A stretch of DNA of 64,000 nt, taken from RPQJ01 sp046347155. Its GTDB lineage: Bacteria > Pseudomonadota > Gammaproteobacteria > Steroidobacterales > Steroidobacteraceae. Positions 17,023 through 24,393 of the stretch are shown piece by piece. Position 1 is the stretch's first letter. Every line of letters starts with the position of its first letter. Made by a program: the position numbers and the translations under genes. The stretch lies in NCBI GenBank assembly GCA_046347155.1, contig JAXMGT010000001.1, positions 248,001 through 312,000 on the forward strand, read 5' to 3'. Under the pieces are notes generated by a model that was not told the DNA's origin, ran no database searches, and saw only the letters and a list, made by a program, of their open reading frames with translations.

Positions 17023-17700
17023 ATGCACAGCCTCTCACAGGAGGTCCTGCGTACCGACGTCTCGGGGATGCCACTGGAGTGGATCGACTACCGGGACGCG
17101 GTGCGGCTGCATTTCATGGGGCAGGTGGCGTACGCCTTCGGCCAGCCCCTGTTCCGCGTGCGCGGCGGCATCAACGCCGCGACCGGCCGGCGCACCCAGG
17201 TCGAGGTGCACTCGATCGTCGCCACGATCGGCCACAGCCACGCACCGGGCAACCTGCACCAGGGCTACGTGCCCCCGCTCAACAATGAGACTCTGTTCAA
17301 GCGCGACGCGTACCTGTGCATGTACTGCGGCCAGCGCTTCCCGAACAACCAGCTCTCGCGGGACCACGTGACGCCGCTGTCGCGCGGCGGCCGCGACGCG
17401 TGGAACAACGTCGTGACGGCCTGCCGCCGCTGCAACAACCTGAAGGCCTGGCGCACGCCGGAGCAGGCGAAGCTGCAGCTGATCGCGATCCCGTTCACGC
17501 CGAGCTACGCCGAGTACATCTATCTCAAGGGACGGCGCGTGCTCGCCGACCAGATGGAGTACCTGATCGCGCACTTCCCTCGCTCGAGCCCGCTGCACCA
17601 GCGCATCGGGGACATTCTCGATTTCGCTTCGGCGAAATCGAGAATGTCCCCTATTTCAGGCGTGCCATCAGCCACGCATCCCGCTCCGCGCCGTCGATGA
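17023..17700 (+). CDS. HNH endonuclease family protein with a repeat-derived C-terminus
   Basis: 225 residues from ATG 17023 (MHSLSQEVLRTDVSGM). The HNH/zinc core is clear: CMYCGQRF, LSRDHVTPLSRGGRDAWNN and CRRCNNLKAWRTPEQA. This is the 5-methylcytosine-restriction-like HNH form common in proteobacteria as a single gene. The family usually ends soon after HFPRSSPL. Here the last 30 or so residues (from GDILDFASAKSRM) are encoded by inverted repeat A3 and by sequence antisense to the neighbouring acetyltransferase, so the native stop seems to have been lost when the repeat arrived. A promoter-like pair TTGGAT/TATCTT with 18-base spacing lies at 16986-17015. Confidence 0.8.
   Translation: MHSLSQEVLRTDVSGMPLEWIDYRDAVRLHFMGQVAYAFGQPLFRVRGGINAATGRRTQVEVHSIVATIGHSHAPGNLHQGYVPPLNNETLFKRDAYLCMYCGQRFPNNQLSRDHVTPLSRGGRDAWNNVVTACRRCNNLKAWRTPEQAKLQLIAIPFTPSYAEYIYLKGRRVLADQMEYLIAHFPRSSPLHQRIGDILDFASAKSRMSPISGVPSATHPAPRRR
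17608..17651. repeat. GGGGACATTC-type perfect hairpin, copy A3
   Basis: Perfect 20-bp arms (17608-17627 and 17632-17651) around a TTCG tetraloop, starting GGGGACATTCTCGATTTC. It lies within the 3' end of the HNH reading frame. Its right end supplies the final G of the TAG stop of the minus-strand acetyltransferase gene. On the minus strand the 17 bases GAAATAGGGGACATTCT are identical to copy A2 on the plus strand (13760-13776). Confidence 0.9.
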
Positions 17701-18142
17701 CGAGGTAGCGCCGGCAGCGGCCCTCGGTCTCGAACCCGTGCCGCCGGTAGAGCTCGACGGCCCGCAGGTTGTCCACCAGCACCACGAGTTCGACCCGGGT
17801 CAGCCCGCGGTCGAACGCCGCCTCGAGCGTCGTCTCGAGCAGCCGCGAGCCGAGCCCCCGACCGCGGTGCGAAGCCGCGACGCCCATCCCGAGCACGCCG
17901 GCGTGCCGCATCGTCGCGCGCGGCCGCGGCACGATGTCGCACCACCCGACCACCCGTTCGCCCTCCAGCGCGACGAACTGGGGCGCGTCGTTCCGCAGGT
18001 TGGCCAGCACGAACCGGCGCACCTCGGGCAGCGTCGGTGCCTCGGTCATCGCGAGCCAGCGCCGCTCCCGGGCGACCGCGTCCAGCACCTCGCGGAACCC
18101 CGCGACGTGACGCTTCCCGATCGGCTCGATCCGGACCTCCAT
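17651..18142 (-). CDS. GNAT-family N-acetyltransferase
   Basis: 163 residues from the ATG giving MEVRIEPIGKRHVAGFREVL; an earlier in-frame ATG at 18172 adds ten residues. The GNAT fold is shown by VGWCDIVPRP (beta-4), the acetyl-CoA-binding motif A GVAASHRGRGLGSRLLETTL (R/QxxGxG/A) and motif B LVVLVDNLRAVELYRRHGFETEGR. The YRRHGF segment is as in RimI-like and small-molecule acetyltransferases. Substrate unknown. It converges on the HNH gene; the two frames overlap by 50 bases because of repeat A3, and its stop codon (AAA TAG) lies at the edge of that repeat. Confidence 0.8.
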   Translation of the reverse strand: MEVRIEPIGKRHVAGFREVLDAVARERRWLAMTEAPTLPEVRRFVLANLRNDAPQFVALEGERVVGWCDIVPRPRATMRHAGVLGMGVAASHRGRGLGSRLLETTLEAAFDRGLTRVELVVLVDNLRAVELYRRHGFETEGRCRRYLVIDGAERDAWLMARLK

Positions 18143-18189
18143 CCGTGCTCTCCCCGGCCCGGTGGCGGTCACCGGCCGACTCGCGGAGA

Positions 18190-19077
18190 ATGCCGCCCGT
18201 GCTCTACCTTGTCGACGCCAGCGTCTTCATCTTCCGCGCCTACTACTCGGTGCCGCTCGAGTTCACCGACCGCGACGGCAACCCGGTCAACGCGGTCCAC
18301 GGCTTCGCGCGCTTCCTCTGCGAGATGCTGCAGTCGGAGTCGCCCTCGCACGTCGCGGTCGCGTTCGACGAGAGCCTCGAGCAGTCGTACCGGAACGAGA
18401 TCTACCCGGCTTACAAGGCGAACCGCGAGCCCGCGCCGCCGGAGCTGAAGCGCCAGTTCGGGCTCTGCCGGGAACTCGTGCGGGCACTTGGCGTCGCCGA
18501 ATTCGGCAGCTCCCGCTACGAGGCCGACGACATCATCGGCACGCTGGCCGCGATCGCGCGCGCCGGGGGTCAGCCCGTCACGATCGTGAGCCGGGACAAG
18601 GACCTGACGCAGCTCGTCGGGCCCGCGGACACCTACTGGGACGCGATCGCCGACGTCCGCTACCGCTACGACGACGTCGCCGAGCGCTTCGGCGTCGCGC
18701 CCGAGCGGATGGCCGACTTCCTTGCGCTCATGGGCGACGCGGTGGACAACATCCCCGGCGTGCCGGGCGTCGGGCGCAAGACCGCGGCCACGCTGCTGAA
18801 GCACTACCACACGCTCGAGGGCGTCTACGAGAACCTCGACGCGATCCCGAAGCTCAAGTTCCGCGGCGCCGCGTTCATCGCAGGGAGCCTGCGCGAGCAC
18901 CGCGAGTCGGCGTTCCTGTCGCGGCGGCTGACCGGGATCGCCTGCGACATGCCGCTCGGCGTCGGCCGCGACGACCTCGCGCGCCGCGCGCCCGACCTCG
19001 CGGCGATCGACGCGTTTTCCGATGCGCAGGGGTTCGGACGCATGCTGCGCGAACGGGCGCGGAAGCTGGCTGGCTGA
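18190..19077 (+). CDS. 5'-3' exonuclease / flap endonuclease (Pol I-like nuclease domain, ExoIX family)
   Basis: 295 residues, a stand-alone relative of the N-terminal domain of DNA polymerase I. The metal-binding acidic residues are present in LVDASVFIFRAYY, AFDESL, YEADDIIGTLA and SRDKDLTQLV, followed by the helix-3-turn-helix DNA-binding segment GDAVDNIPGVPGVGRKTAATLL. It would cut 5' flaps or RNA primers during repair and lagging-strand maturation. Unlike E. coli ExoIX, the active-site acidic cluster appears complete. The start ATGCCGCCCGTGCTC is preceded by GGAGA. The GFA gene follows 13 bases later. Confidence 0.85.
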   Translation: MPPVLYLVDASVFIFRAYYSVPLEFTDRDGNPVNAVHGFARFLCEMLQSESPSHVAVAFDESLEQSYRNEIYPAYKANREPAPPELKRQFGLCRELVRALGVAEFGSSRYEADDIIGTLAAIARAGGQPVTIVSRDKDLTQLVGPADTYWDAIADVRYRYDDVAERFGVAPERMADFLALMGDAVDNIPGVPGVGRKTAATLLKHYHTLEGVYENLDAIPKLKFRGAAFIAGSLREHRESAFLSRRLTGIACDMPLGVGRDDLARRAPDLAAIDAFSDAQGFGRMLRERARKLAG

Positions 19078-19090
19078 ACGGAGGAACGAC

Positions 19091-19492
19091 ATGGCGAAGG
19101 GACACTGCAGCTGCGGCGCCGTCGCGTTCGAGGTGGACCCACCGCTGGGCGACGTCTATGTCTGCCACTGCTCGATCTGCCGCCGCTCGACCGGCAGCAA
19201 CGGCGTCGCGGTCCTGGTGGTGCCGAAGACCCAGTTCCGGTGGTTGCGTGGGGAAGACCACATCGCGACCTGGAAGAAGCCGGACGCCGACTGGCAGACC
19301 TGGTTCTGCCGTACCTGCGGCGCAAGGCTGCCGGGCGAGAACGACGCGGCGCGGATGTTCGTGCCGGCCGGCGCGCTCAGCGAAGGTGGCGAGAACCTGC
19401 GGGTCGCGCACCACATCTACGTCGGCTCGAAGGCGCCGTGGGATGTGATCGGCGGCGACGGCCAGCAGCACGTCGAGGCGATCGGGGGCTGA
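19091..19492 (+). CDS. GFA-family (CENP-V/glutathione-dependent formaldehyde-activating) zinc protein
   Basis: 133 residues with the family's zinc ligands: HCSCGAVAFEV near the start, CHCSICRRSTGS at about 26-36 and FCRTCGARLPGEN at about 76-88. The start codon follows a clear ribosome-binding site (GGAGG, 19080-19084). Family members are small cytoplasmic zinc enzymes; only a few act on S-hydroxymethylglutathione, so the chemical function here is open. It probably shares a transcript with the upstream exonuclease gene. Confidence 0.85.
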   Translation: MAKGHCSCGAVAFEVDPPLGDVYVCHCSICRRSTGSNGVAVLVVPKTQFRWLRGEDHIATWKKPDADWQTWFCRTCGARLPGENDAARMFVPAGALSEGGENLRVAHHIYVGSKAPWDVIGGDGQQHVEAIGG

Positions 19493-19880
19493 GGCGCCGG
19501 ACGCCTGCGGCACGACGCCCGGAGATCGGTGGCTTTCTCGGGCCAGATCGGATTCACGGCCAGCGCCCAGGCCAGGTGCGAGGCCGACAGGTAGCCGAAC
19601 AGCCGGATCGTGCCGGGCCCGCCTTGGAAGACAGCCGACGCCGCGAGGGGCGCACAGAAAAAGAAAGCCGGGGCAGGGTGGGATGCCTGCGCCGGCTTGG
19701 GGGCCTGATCGAGGGCTTGGCGCGTCCGTCCCTGTTGCCGCTCGCGGCTGACGCTGCCTCTCACCGCCCCAGCGGGAGTCGGCGGTCCGGGGGGCTGGAC
19801 CGCCTTCGAGGCAGAGGATGCGCGCCGTCTGTGACAGGACGATGACGGCCGCCGCTGCGCCGGCGACGGCCGCCCGCGCC
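19493..19880. other. Intergenic region after the GFA gene (388 bp) with a nested hairpin
   Basis: No intact gene is supported. On the minus strand one frame reads a protein-like stretch (FGYLSASHLAWALAVNPIWP, about 19540-19600) without a start or any recognisable domain, which may be a decayed remnant. A nested inverted repeat occupies 19754-19814: outer arms CTGCCTC/GAGGCAG, inner arms GGCGGTCC (19781-19788) and GGACCGCC (19797-19804). It lies about 70 bases past the patD stop and might terminate that operon, though no T-tract follows. Confidence 0.4.
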
Positions 19881-21305
19881 TCAGAGTTTCGCCATCACGT
19901 GACGGACGACCGTGTAGTCCTCGAGCGCGTACATCGAGAGGTCCTTGCCGTAGCCCGAGCGCTTCAGGCCGCCGTGCGGCATCTCGCTCACGAGCATGAA
20001 GTGCGTGTTGATCCAGGTGCAGCCGTACTGCAGCCTCGAGGCCACCGCGAGCGCCTTGCCGACGTCCTGGGTCCACACGGACGAGGCGAGGCCGTAGTCG
20101 GAGTCGTTGGCCCAGTTGACCGCCTGGTCGGCGTCCTTGAAGCGCGTAACGGACACGACGGGCCCGAAGACCTCGCGCTGCACGATCTCGTCGGACTGCC
20201 GCGCGCCCGCAACCACGGTCGGCTCGTAGAAGAATCCGCCGCCGCTGCCGGCCTTGCCGCCCGTCGTGACCTCGATGTGCTTCTGGCGACGCGCGCGCGC
20301 GACGAACCCGGCGACGCGGTCGCGCTGCTCGGCGCTGATCAGCGGACCCATCTCGACGTCCTTCGCGGTCTGCAGTCCCGTCTTGATCGTGCTCACGGCC
20401 GACGTCAGGTCGGCGACGAGCCGGTCGTACACCTTCGATCCCGCGTAGATCCGGCAGGCGGCTGTGCAGTCCTGGCCGGCGTTGTAGTAACCGAACGTCC
20501 GCACGCCCGCGACCACCTGCTCGACGTCCGCGTCGTCGAACACGATCACCGGTGCCTTGCCGCCGAGCTCGAGGTGAGTGCGCTTGATGCCGTCGCTCGC
20601 CTGGCCGAGGATTTTCGCGCCGGTCGCGACGTCGCCGGTGAGCGAGATCATCCGGACCTTCGGGTGGCGCGTGAGCGGGCCGCCGACCGAGGGCCCGCGA
20701 CCGCACACGACGTTTACGACGCCCGGCGGGAAGATCTCGGCGAGCGCCTCGGCGAGCTTGAGCGCGGTGAGCGGCGTCTGCTCGGAGGGCTTCAGCACGC
20801 AGGTGTTCCCGGCCGCGAGCGCGGGCCCGAGCTTCCAGGCCGCCATCATCAGCGGGTAGTTCCACGGCGCGACCGAGGCCACGACGCCGACCGGGTCGCG
20901 CCGGATCATGCTCGTGAACCCGGCCGCGTACTCGCCCGCGACCGCGCCGGTCATCGTCCGGCAGGCGCCGGCGAAGAACCGGAACACGTCGGCGATCGCC
21001 GGGATCTCGTCGTTCAGAGCAGCGAGGTAGGGTTTGCCCGTGTTGTAGGACTCGAGCTTCGCGTACTCGGCACCGTCGGCCTCGATCCGGTCCGCGAGCT
21101 TGAGCAGCAGCGCGGCGCGGTCCTTCGGCGCGGTGCGCGCCCAGCCGTCGAACGCAGCGTCCGCGGCCTTCACGGCGGCGTCCACCTGCGCGCGCGAGGC
21201 CTCGGGTACCTTCGCGATCACCTTGCCGGTCGCGGCGTTCAGCACTTCCTCGACCTTGCCTTCGCCCGAGACGAACGCGCCGTTGATGAGCAGTCTGGTT
21301 TGCAT
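19881..21305 (-). CDS. patD: Gamma-aminobutyraldehyde dehydrogenase
   Basis: 474 residues of the aldehyde dehydrogenase superfamily. Landmarks are APWNYPLMMAAWKLGPALAAGN, KPSEQTPL, the Rossmann-type SLTGDVATGAKI, the general base in HLELGGKAPVIVFDDAD and the catalytic Cys in NAGQDCTAACRIYAG. That last sequence, with QDCTAACR in place of the usual GQxC(C/V), is characteristic of PatD/YdcW. It oxidises 4-aminobutanal to GABA in putrescine breakdown. It is the last gene behind the polyamine ABC importer, the same order as E. coli ydcSTUV-patD. Confidence 0.9.
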   Translation of the reverse strand: MQTRLLINGAFVSGEGKVEEVLNAATGKVIAKVPEASRAQVDAAVKAADAAFDGWARTAPKDRAALLLKLADRIEADGAEYAKLESYNTGKPYLAALNDEIPAIADVFRFFAGACRTMTGAVAGEYAAGFTSMIRRDPVGVVASVAPWNYPLMMAAWKLGPALAAGNTCVLKPSEQTPLTALKLAEALAEIFPPGVVNVVCGRGPSVGGPLTRHPKVRMISLTGDVATGAKILGQASDGIKRTHLELGGKAPVIVFDDADVEQVVAGVRTFGYYNAGQDCTAACRIYAGSKVYDRLVADLTSAVSTIKTGLQTAKDVEMGPLISAEQRDRVAGFVARARRQKHIEVTTGGKAGSGGGFFYEPTVVAGARQSDEIVQREVFGPVVSVTRFKDADQAVNWANDSDYGLASSVWTQDVGKALAVASRLQYGCTWINTHFMLVSEMPHGGLKRSGYGKDLSMYALEDYTVVRHVMAKL

Positions 21306-21318
21306 GTCGAGCCCCTTG

Positions 21319-22131
21319 TCAGTGATTCGAGTCGGCCCCGTCGGAGCGCGTCAGGTAGTAGGCGAGCAGGATCGGGACGAACGTCACGACCATGACCGCG
21401 ACGGCGACCACGTTCGTGACCGGCCGCTCGCGTGGCCGGAACAGCTCGCCGTAGAACCAGATCGGCAGCGTCTGCTGGTGCCCGGCGGTGAACAGCGTGA
21501 CGATGATCTCGTCGAACGACAGCGCGAACGCGAGCATCCCGCCCGCGAGCAGCGCGCTCGCGATCTGCGGCAGCATCACGTACCGGAACGTCTGGAACCC
21601 GTCGGCACCGAGGTCCATCGACGCCTCGACCCAGTTCGCCGGCAGTCGGCGCAGCCGGGCGATCACGTTGTTGTGGACGATCACGAGGCAGAACGTCGCG
21701 TGTCCGGCGACGATGGTCCAGAAGTTCGGTTCGAGCCCGAGCGACCGGATGCCGGTCAGCATCGCGAGGCCGGTCAGGATGCCAGGCAGCGCGATCGGCA
21801 GCACGAACACGAGCGTGATCGCCTCCTTGCCCGGGAACCGGCGCTTCGCGAGCGCGAACGCCGCCAGCGTGCCGAGCACGAGCGCGACCGCGGTCGCGGC
21901 GAGGGCTACGACGACCGACAGCCGCATCGCGGCCCAGATGTCCTCGCGGGCCCAGGCCACCTCGAACCAGTGCAGCGTGAGCCCCGGCGGCGGGAACTGG
22001 TAGGTGCGGTCCTCGGTCGTGAACGCGTAGAGCACGATGAGCCACACCGGCAGGTGCAGGAACAGGAGGCCCGCCATCGCGCCCGCGCGCAGCCCGAGCG
22101 ACGGCCGGTTCCAGTCCTTCCTAGAGCGCAT
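21319..22131 (-). CDS. ydcV: Polyamine ABC transporter permease (YdcV/PotC type)
   Basis: 270 residues with six predicted membrane segments (first at about 16-37, LGLRAGAMAGLLFLHLPVWL) and the permease EAA loop (NWVEASMDLGADGFQTFRYVMLP) that contacts the ATPase. The periplasmic stretch FTTEDRTYQFPPPGLTLHWF is typical of PotC-like subunits. Its start overlaps the end of the partner permease gene by 11 bases. With YdcU it forms the channel for putrescine/spermidine uptake. Confidence 0.88.
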   Translation of the reverse strand: MRSRKDWNRPSLGLRAGAMAGLLFLHLPVWLIVLYAFTTEDRTYQFPPPGLTLHWFEVAWAREDIWAAMRLSVVVALAATAVALVLGTLAAFALAKRRFPGKEAITLVFVLPIALPGILTGLAMLTGIRSLGLEPNFWTIVAGHATFCLVIVHNNVIARLRRLPANWVEASMDLGADGFQTFRYVMLPQIASALLAGGMLAFALSFDEIIVTLFTAGHQQTLPIWFYGELFRPRERPVTNVVAVAVMVVTFVPILLAYYLTRSDGADSNH

Positions 22132-23029
22132 CGAAGGCCCCGAGGCGGCGGGCGAACGCGAGGTACAGCGCGATCAGCACGATCGGCACCACCGAGAACG
22201 CGGCCGCGAGCGGCATGTTCCCGGCCGTGCCCTGCTGCTGGTAGACCATCATGCCGATGAAGTAGCCCGGAGCGCCTACGACGCTCGGGATGATGTAGTC
22301 CCCGAGCGTCAGCGAGAACGTGAAGATCGATCCGGCGGCGAGCCCCGGCAGCGCGAGCGGCAGCACCACCTTCCGGAACGTCTGGCCGGGTCGCGCGCCG
22401 AGGTCGGCCGAGGCCTGCAGCAGCGAGCCGGGCACGCGCTCGAGCGCGGCCGCGAGCGGCAGGATCATGAACGGCAGCCACATGTAGACGAACACGAGGA
22501 ACATGCCGAGGTACGACGACGACAGCGACGGCCCGCCGACGACCGGCGTCGCGAGGATCGCATCGAGCGCGCCGCCGAGCCCGAGCGTCGCGAAGCCCCA
22601 GGACGCGACGCCCTGCTTCGCGAGGATGAGCCGCCACGCGTAAACCTTCACGAGGTAGCTCATCCACATCGGCAGCATCACGCCGACGTAGCACAGCGCC
22701 TTCATCCTCGGGCCCGCGTAACGGGCCATGTAGTTCGCGAGCGGGAACGCGACGACGGCCGACGCCACGGTCACGGCCGCCGCCATCGCGAGCGTGCGCA
22801 CGACGATGTCCACGTTGGCCGGCTGCGTGAAGAGCTGCCGGTAGGTCGCGAGCGTGAGTTCGGGAATCACCTTCGCGGTGAACTCGTCGATCGCATAGAA
22901 GCTCTGCGACAGCAGCGTCGCGAGCGAGCCGAGGTAGATCGTGCCCATCCACAGGAGCGGCGGAACGAGCAGCAGCGACAGGTAGAAGGCGTTGCGCCGC
23001 TCGAGGAAGGTCGAGATCGCGCGCAGCAC
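22121..23029 (-). CDS. ydcU: Polyamine ABC transporter permease (YdcU/PotB type)
   Basis: 302 residues. After a cytoplasmic start (MLRAISTFLERRNAFYLSLLL) come six membrane segments, a long first periplasmic loop (FYAIDEFTAKVIPELTLATY) and the EAA-loop equivalent SLLQASADLGARPGQTFRKVVLPLALPG. That loop and ILPLAAALERVPGSLLQA match PotB/YdcU permeases. It follows the ATPase gene by three bases and overlaps the second permease gene, so all are coordinately made. Confidence 0.88.
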   Translation of the reverse strand: MLRAISTFLERRNAFYLSLLLVPPLLWMGTIYLGSLATLLSQSFYAIDEFTAKVIPELTLATYRQLFTQPANVDIVVRTLAMAAAVTVASAVVAFPLANYMARYAGPRMKALCYVGVMLPMWMSYLVKVYAWRLILAKQGVASWGFATLGLGGALDAILATPVVGGPSLSSSYLGMFLVFVYMWLPFMILPLAAALERVPGSLLQASADLGARPGQTFRKVVLPLALPGLAAGSIFTFSLTLGDYIIPSVVGAPGYFIGMMVYQQQGTAGNMPLAAAFSVVPIVLIALYLAFARRLGAFDAL

Positions 23030-23032
23030 GGC

Positions 23033-24064
23033 TCAGCCCTCCAGCCAGACCATGCTCTCGGGCCGCCAGGCGAGCGCGACCTCGGCGCCCGGTGCGGGCG
23101 GCGGCGCGACCGCGGCCTCGGCGCGGGTGACAGCGATCACGGTGCCGGCGTCGACGCGAACGTGCAGCCGGCTGCTCGCGCCGTGGTAGAGCACGTCCTC
23201 GAGCGTGCCTGCGCAGCCGAGCCAGCCGGACGGGGTCGGCGTCGAGGTCGGCACGACATCGATCAGTTCGGGGCGCAGCGCGAACGGCGAGCGGCGACCG
23301 GCCAGCCGTTCGGCCAGTGCGGCCGGCACGACGTTGGCGCTGCCGACGAAGTTCGCGACGAATGCGGTGCGCGGCCGTGCGTACAGGTTGCGCGGCGTGT
23401 CGAGCTGCTCGATGCGGCCCTGGCTGAACACCGCGACGCGGTCCGCCATGCTGAGCGCCTCGCCCTGGTCGTGCGTCACGAACACGAACGTGATGCCGAG
23501 CCGCTGCTGCAGGGCCTTCAGTTCCGCCTGCATCTCCTCGCGGAGCTTGAGGTCGAGCGCGCCGAGCGGCTCGTCGAGCAGCAGCACGCGCGGTTCGTTG
23601 ATCAGCGCGCGGGCCAGCGCCACGCGCTGCTTCTGCCCGCCCGAGAGCTGGCCCGGCCGCCGCTCGCCGTAACCGCCGAGCCGGACGAGCTCGAGCATCT
23701 CGCCGGCGCGCCGGAGCCGATCGGCGCGGCTCACGCCCTTCACCATCGGCCCGTAGGCGACGTTCTCGACGACGGACATGTGCGGGAAGAGCGCGTAGTC
23801 CTGGAACACCGTGTTCACGTTGCGGTCGTACGGCGGGACGTCCGTGACCTCCCGGCCGTCGAGCAGGATGCGCCCGCGGTCCGGCAGGTCGAACCCGGCG
23901 ACGAGCCGCAGGCACGTCGTCTTGCCCGAGCCCGAAGGCCCGAGCAGCGCGAAGAACTCGCCCGGCGCGATCGTGAGCGACACGCGGTCGAGCGCGACAA
24001 CGCTGCCGAAGGCGCGACTGACGTTTTCGAGTTCGATCGCGGCGGTGGTCACGTTCGCGCTCAT
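23033..24064 (-). CDS. ydcT: Polyamine ABC transporter ATP-binding protein (YdcT/PotA type)
   Basis: 343 residues. Walker A GPSGSGKTT (42-50), Q-loop VFQDYALFPHMSV, signature LSGGQKQRVALARAL, Walker B VLLLDEPLGALDLKLREEM and the H-loop VTHDQGEALSMADRV are all intact. The C-terminal TOBE/OB region (about 265-343, SPFALRPELIDVVP to the end) is the regulatory domain of the CUT/PotA subfamily. It energises the two permeases downstream. The gap of 329 bases to ydcS carries two copies of an unusual inverted repeat. Confidence 0.9.
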   Translation of the reverse strand: MSANVTTAAIELENVSRAFGSVVALDRVSLTIAPGEFFALLGPSGSGKTTCLRLVAGFDLPDRGRILLDGREVTDVPPYDRNVNTVFQDYALFPHMSVVENVAYGPMVKGVSRADRLRRAGEMLELVRLGGYGERRPGQLSGGQKQRVALARALINEPRVLLLDEPLGALDLKLREEMQAELKALQQRLGITFVFVTHDQGEALSMADRVAVFSQGRIEQLDTPRNLYARPRTAFVANFVGSANVVPAALAERLAGRRSPFALRPELIDVVPTSTPTPSGWLGCAGTLEDVLYHGASSRLHVRVDAGTVIAVTRAEAAVAPPPAPGAEVALAWRPESMVWLEG

Positions 24065-24127
24065 CCGTTCGGTTTCATCGCGCGGCCCGGCGTCGTGTCA
24101 TGCAACCGAGGACTGACCGCCGGCCGC

Positions 24128-24180
24128 CGGGTGTGCGGTCGAGTCGCTCCTCGGGAATCGCTTTGTCGACCGCACACCCG
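24128..24180 (+). repeat. Variable-stem/conserved-core element, copy 2
   Basis: Perfect 15-bp arms 24128-24142 (CGGGTGTGCGGTCGA) and 24166-24180 enclose the 23-base core at 24143-24165 (begins GTCGCTCCTCGGGAATCG, ends CTTTG). The inner TCGA of each arm is shared with copy 3; the outer 11 bases of the arms are not. Confidence 0.9.
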
Positions 24181-24299
24181 ACGCCCGGCGACCGGAGGTG
24201 GTTCGACCCGGCGAGGCGGCTCGTGGCGCCACCCGCGGACGCGCAACCCCTCGGCGTGACCGCCGGCGCTCGATGCTGCTGCCTCCTGGGCCGGCGGGT

Positions 24300-24352
24300 C
24301 GGGCAGGCGATCGACAAAGCGATTCCCGAGGAGCGACTCGATCGCCTGCCCG
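24300..24352 (-). repeat. Variable-stem/conserved-core element, copy 3 (inverted relative to copy 2)
   Basis: Perfect 15-bp arms 24300-24314 (CGGGCAGGCGATCGA) and 24338-24352 enclose the core 24315-24337, which is the exact reverse complement of the copy 2 core over all 23 bases. The stem sequence differs from copy 2 but is again fully self-complementary, so pairing rather than arm sequence appears to be maintained. Confidence 0.9.
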
Positions 24353-24393
24353 GCTCGCCGGCCCGCCACGCCAGGTTACATCGACGTCGGCGA

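Larger units (their letters stand above)
24065..24393. other. Intergenic region between ydcS and ydcT (329 bp) holding a repeat pair
   Basis: No gene is supported. Most of it is the inverted pair of core elements (24128-24180 and 24300-24352) with 119 bases between them. A short direct repeat TGACCGCCGGC occurs at 24114-24124 and 24257-24267. The gap is unusually long for an ABC operon whose other genes overlap or nearly touch. Confidence 0.6.
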
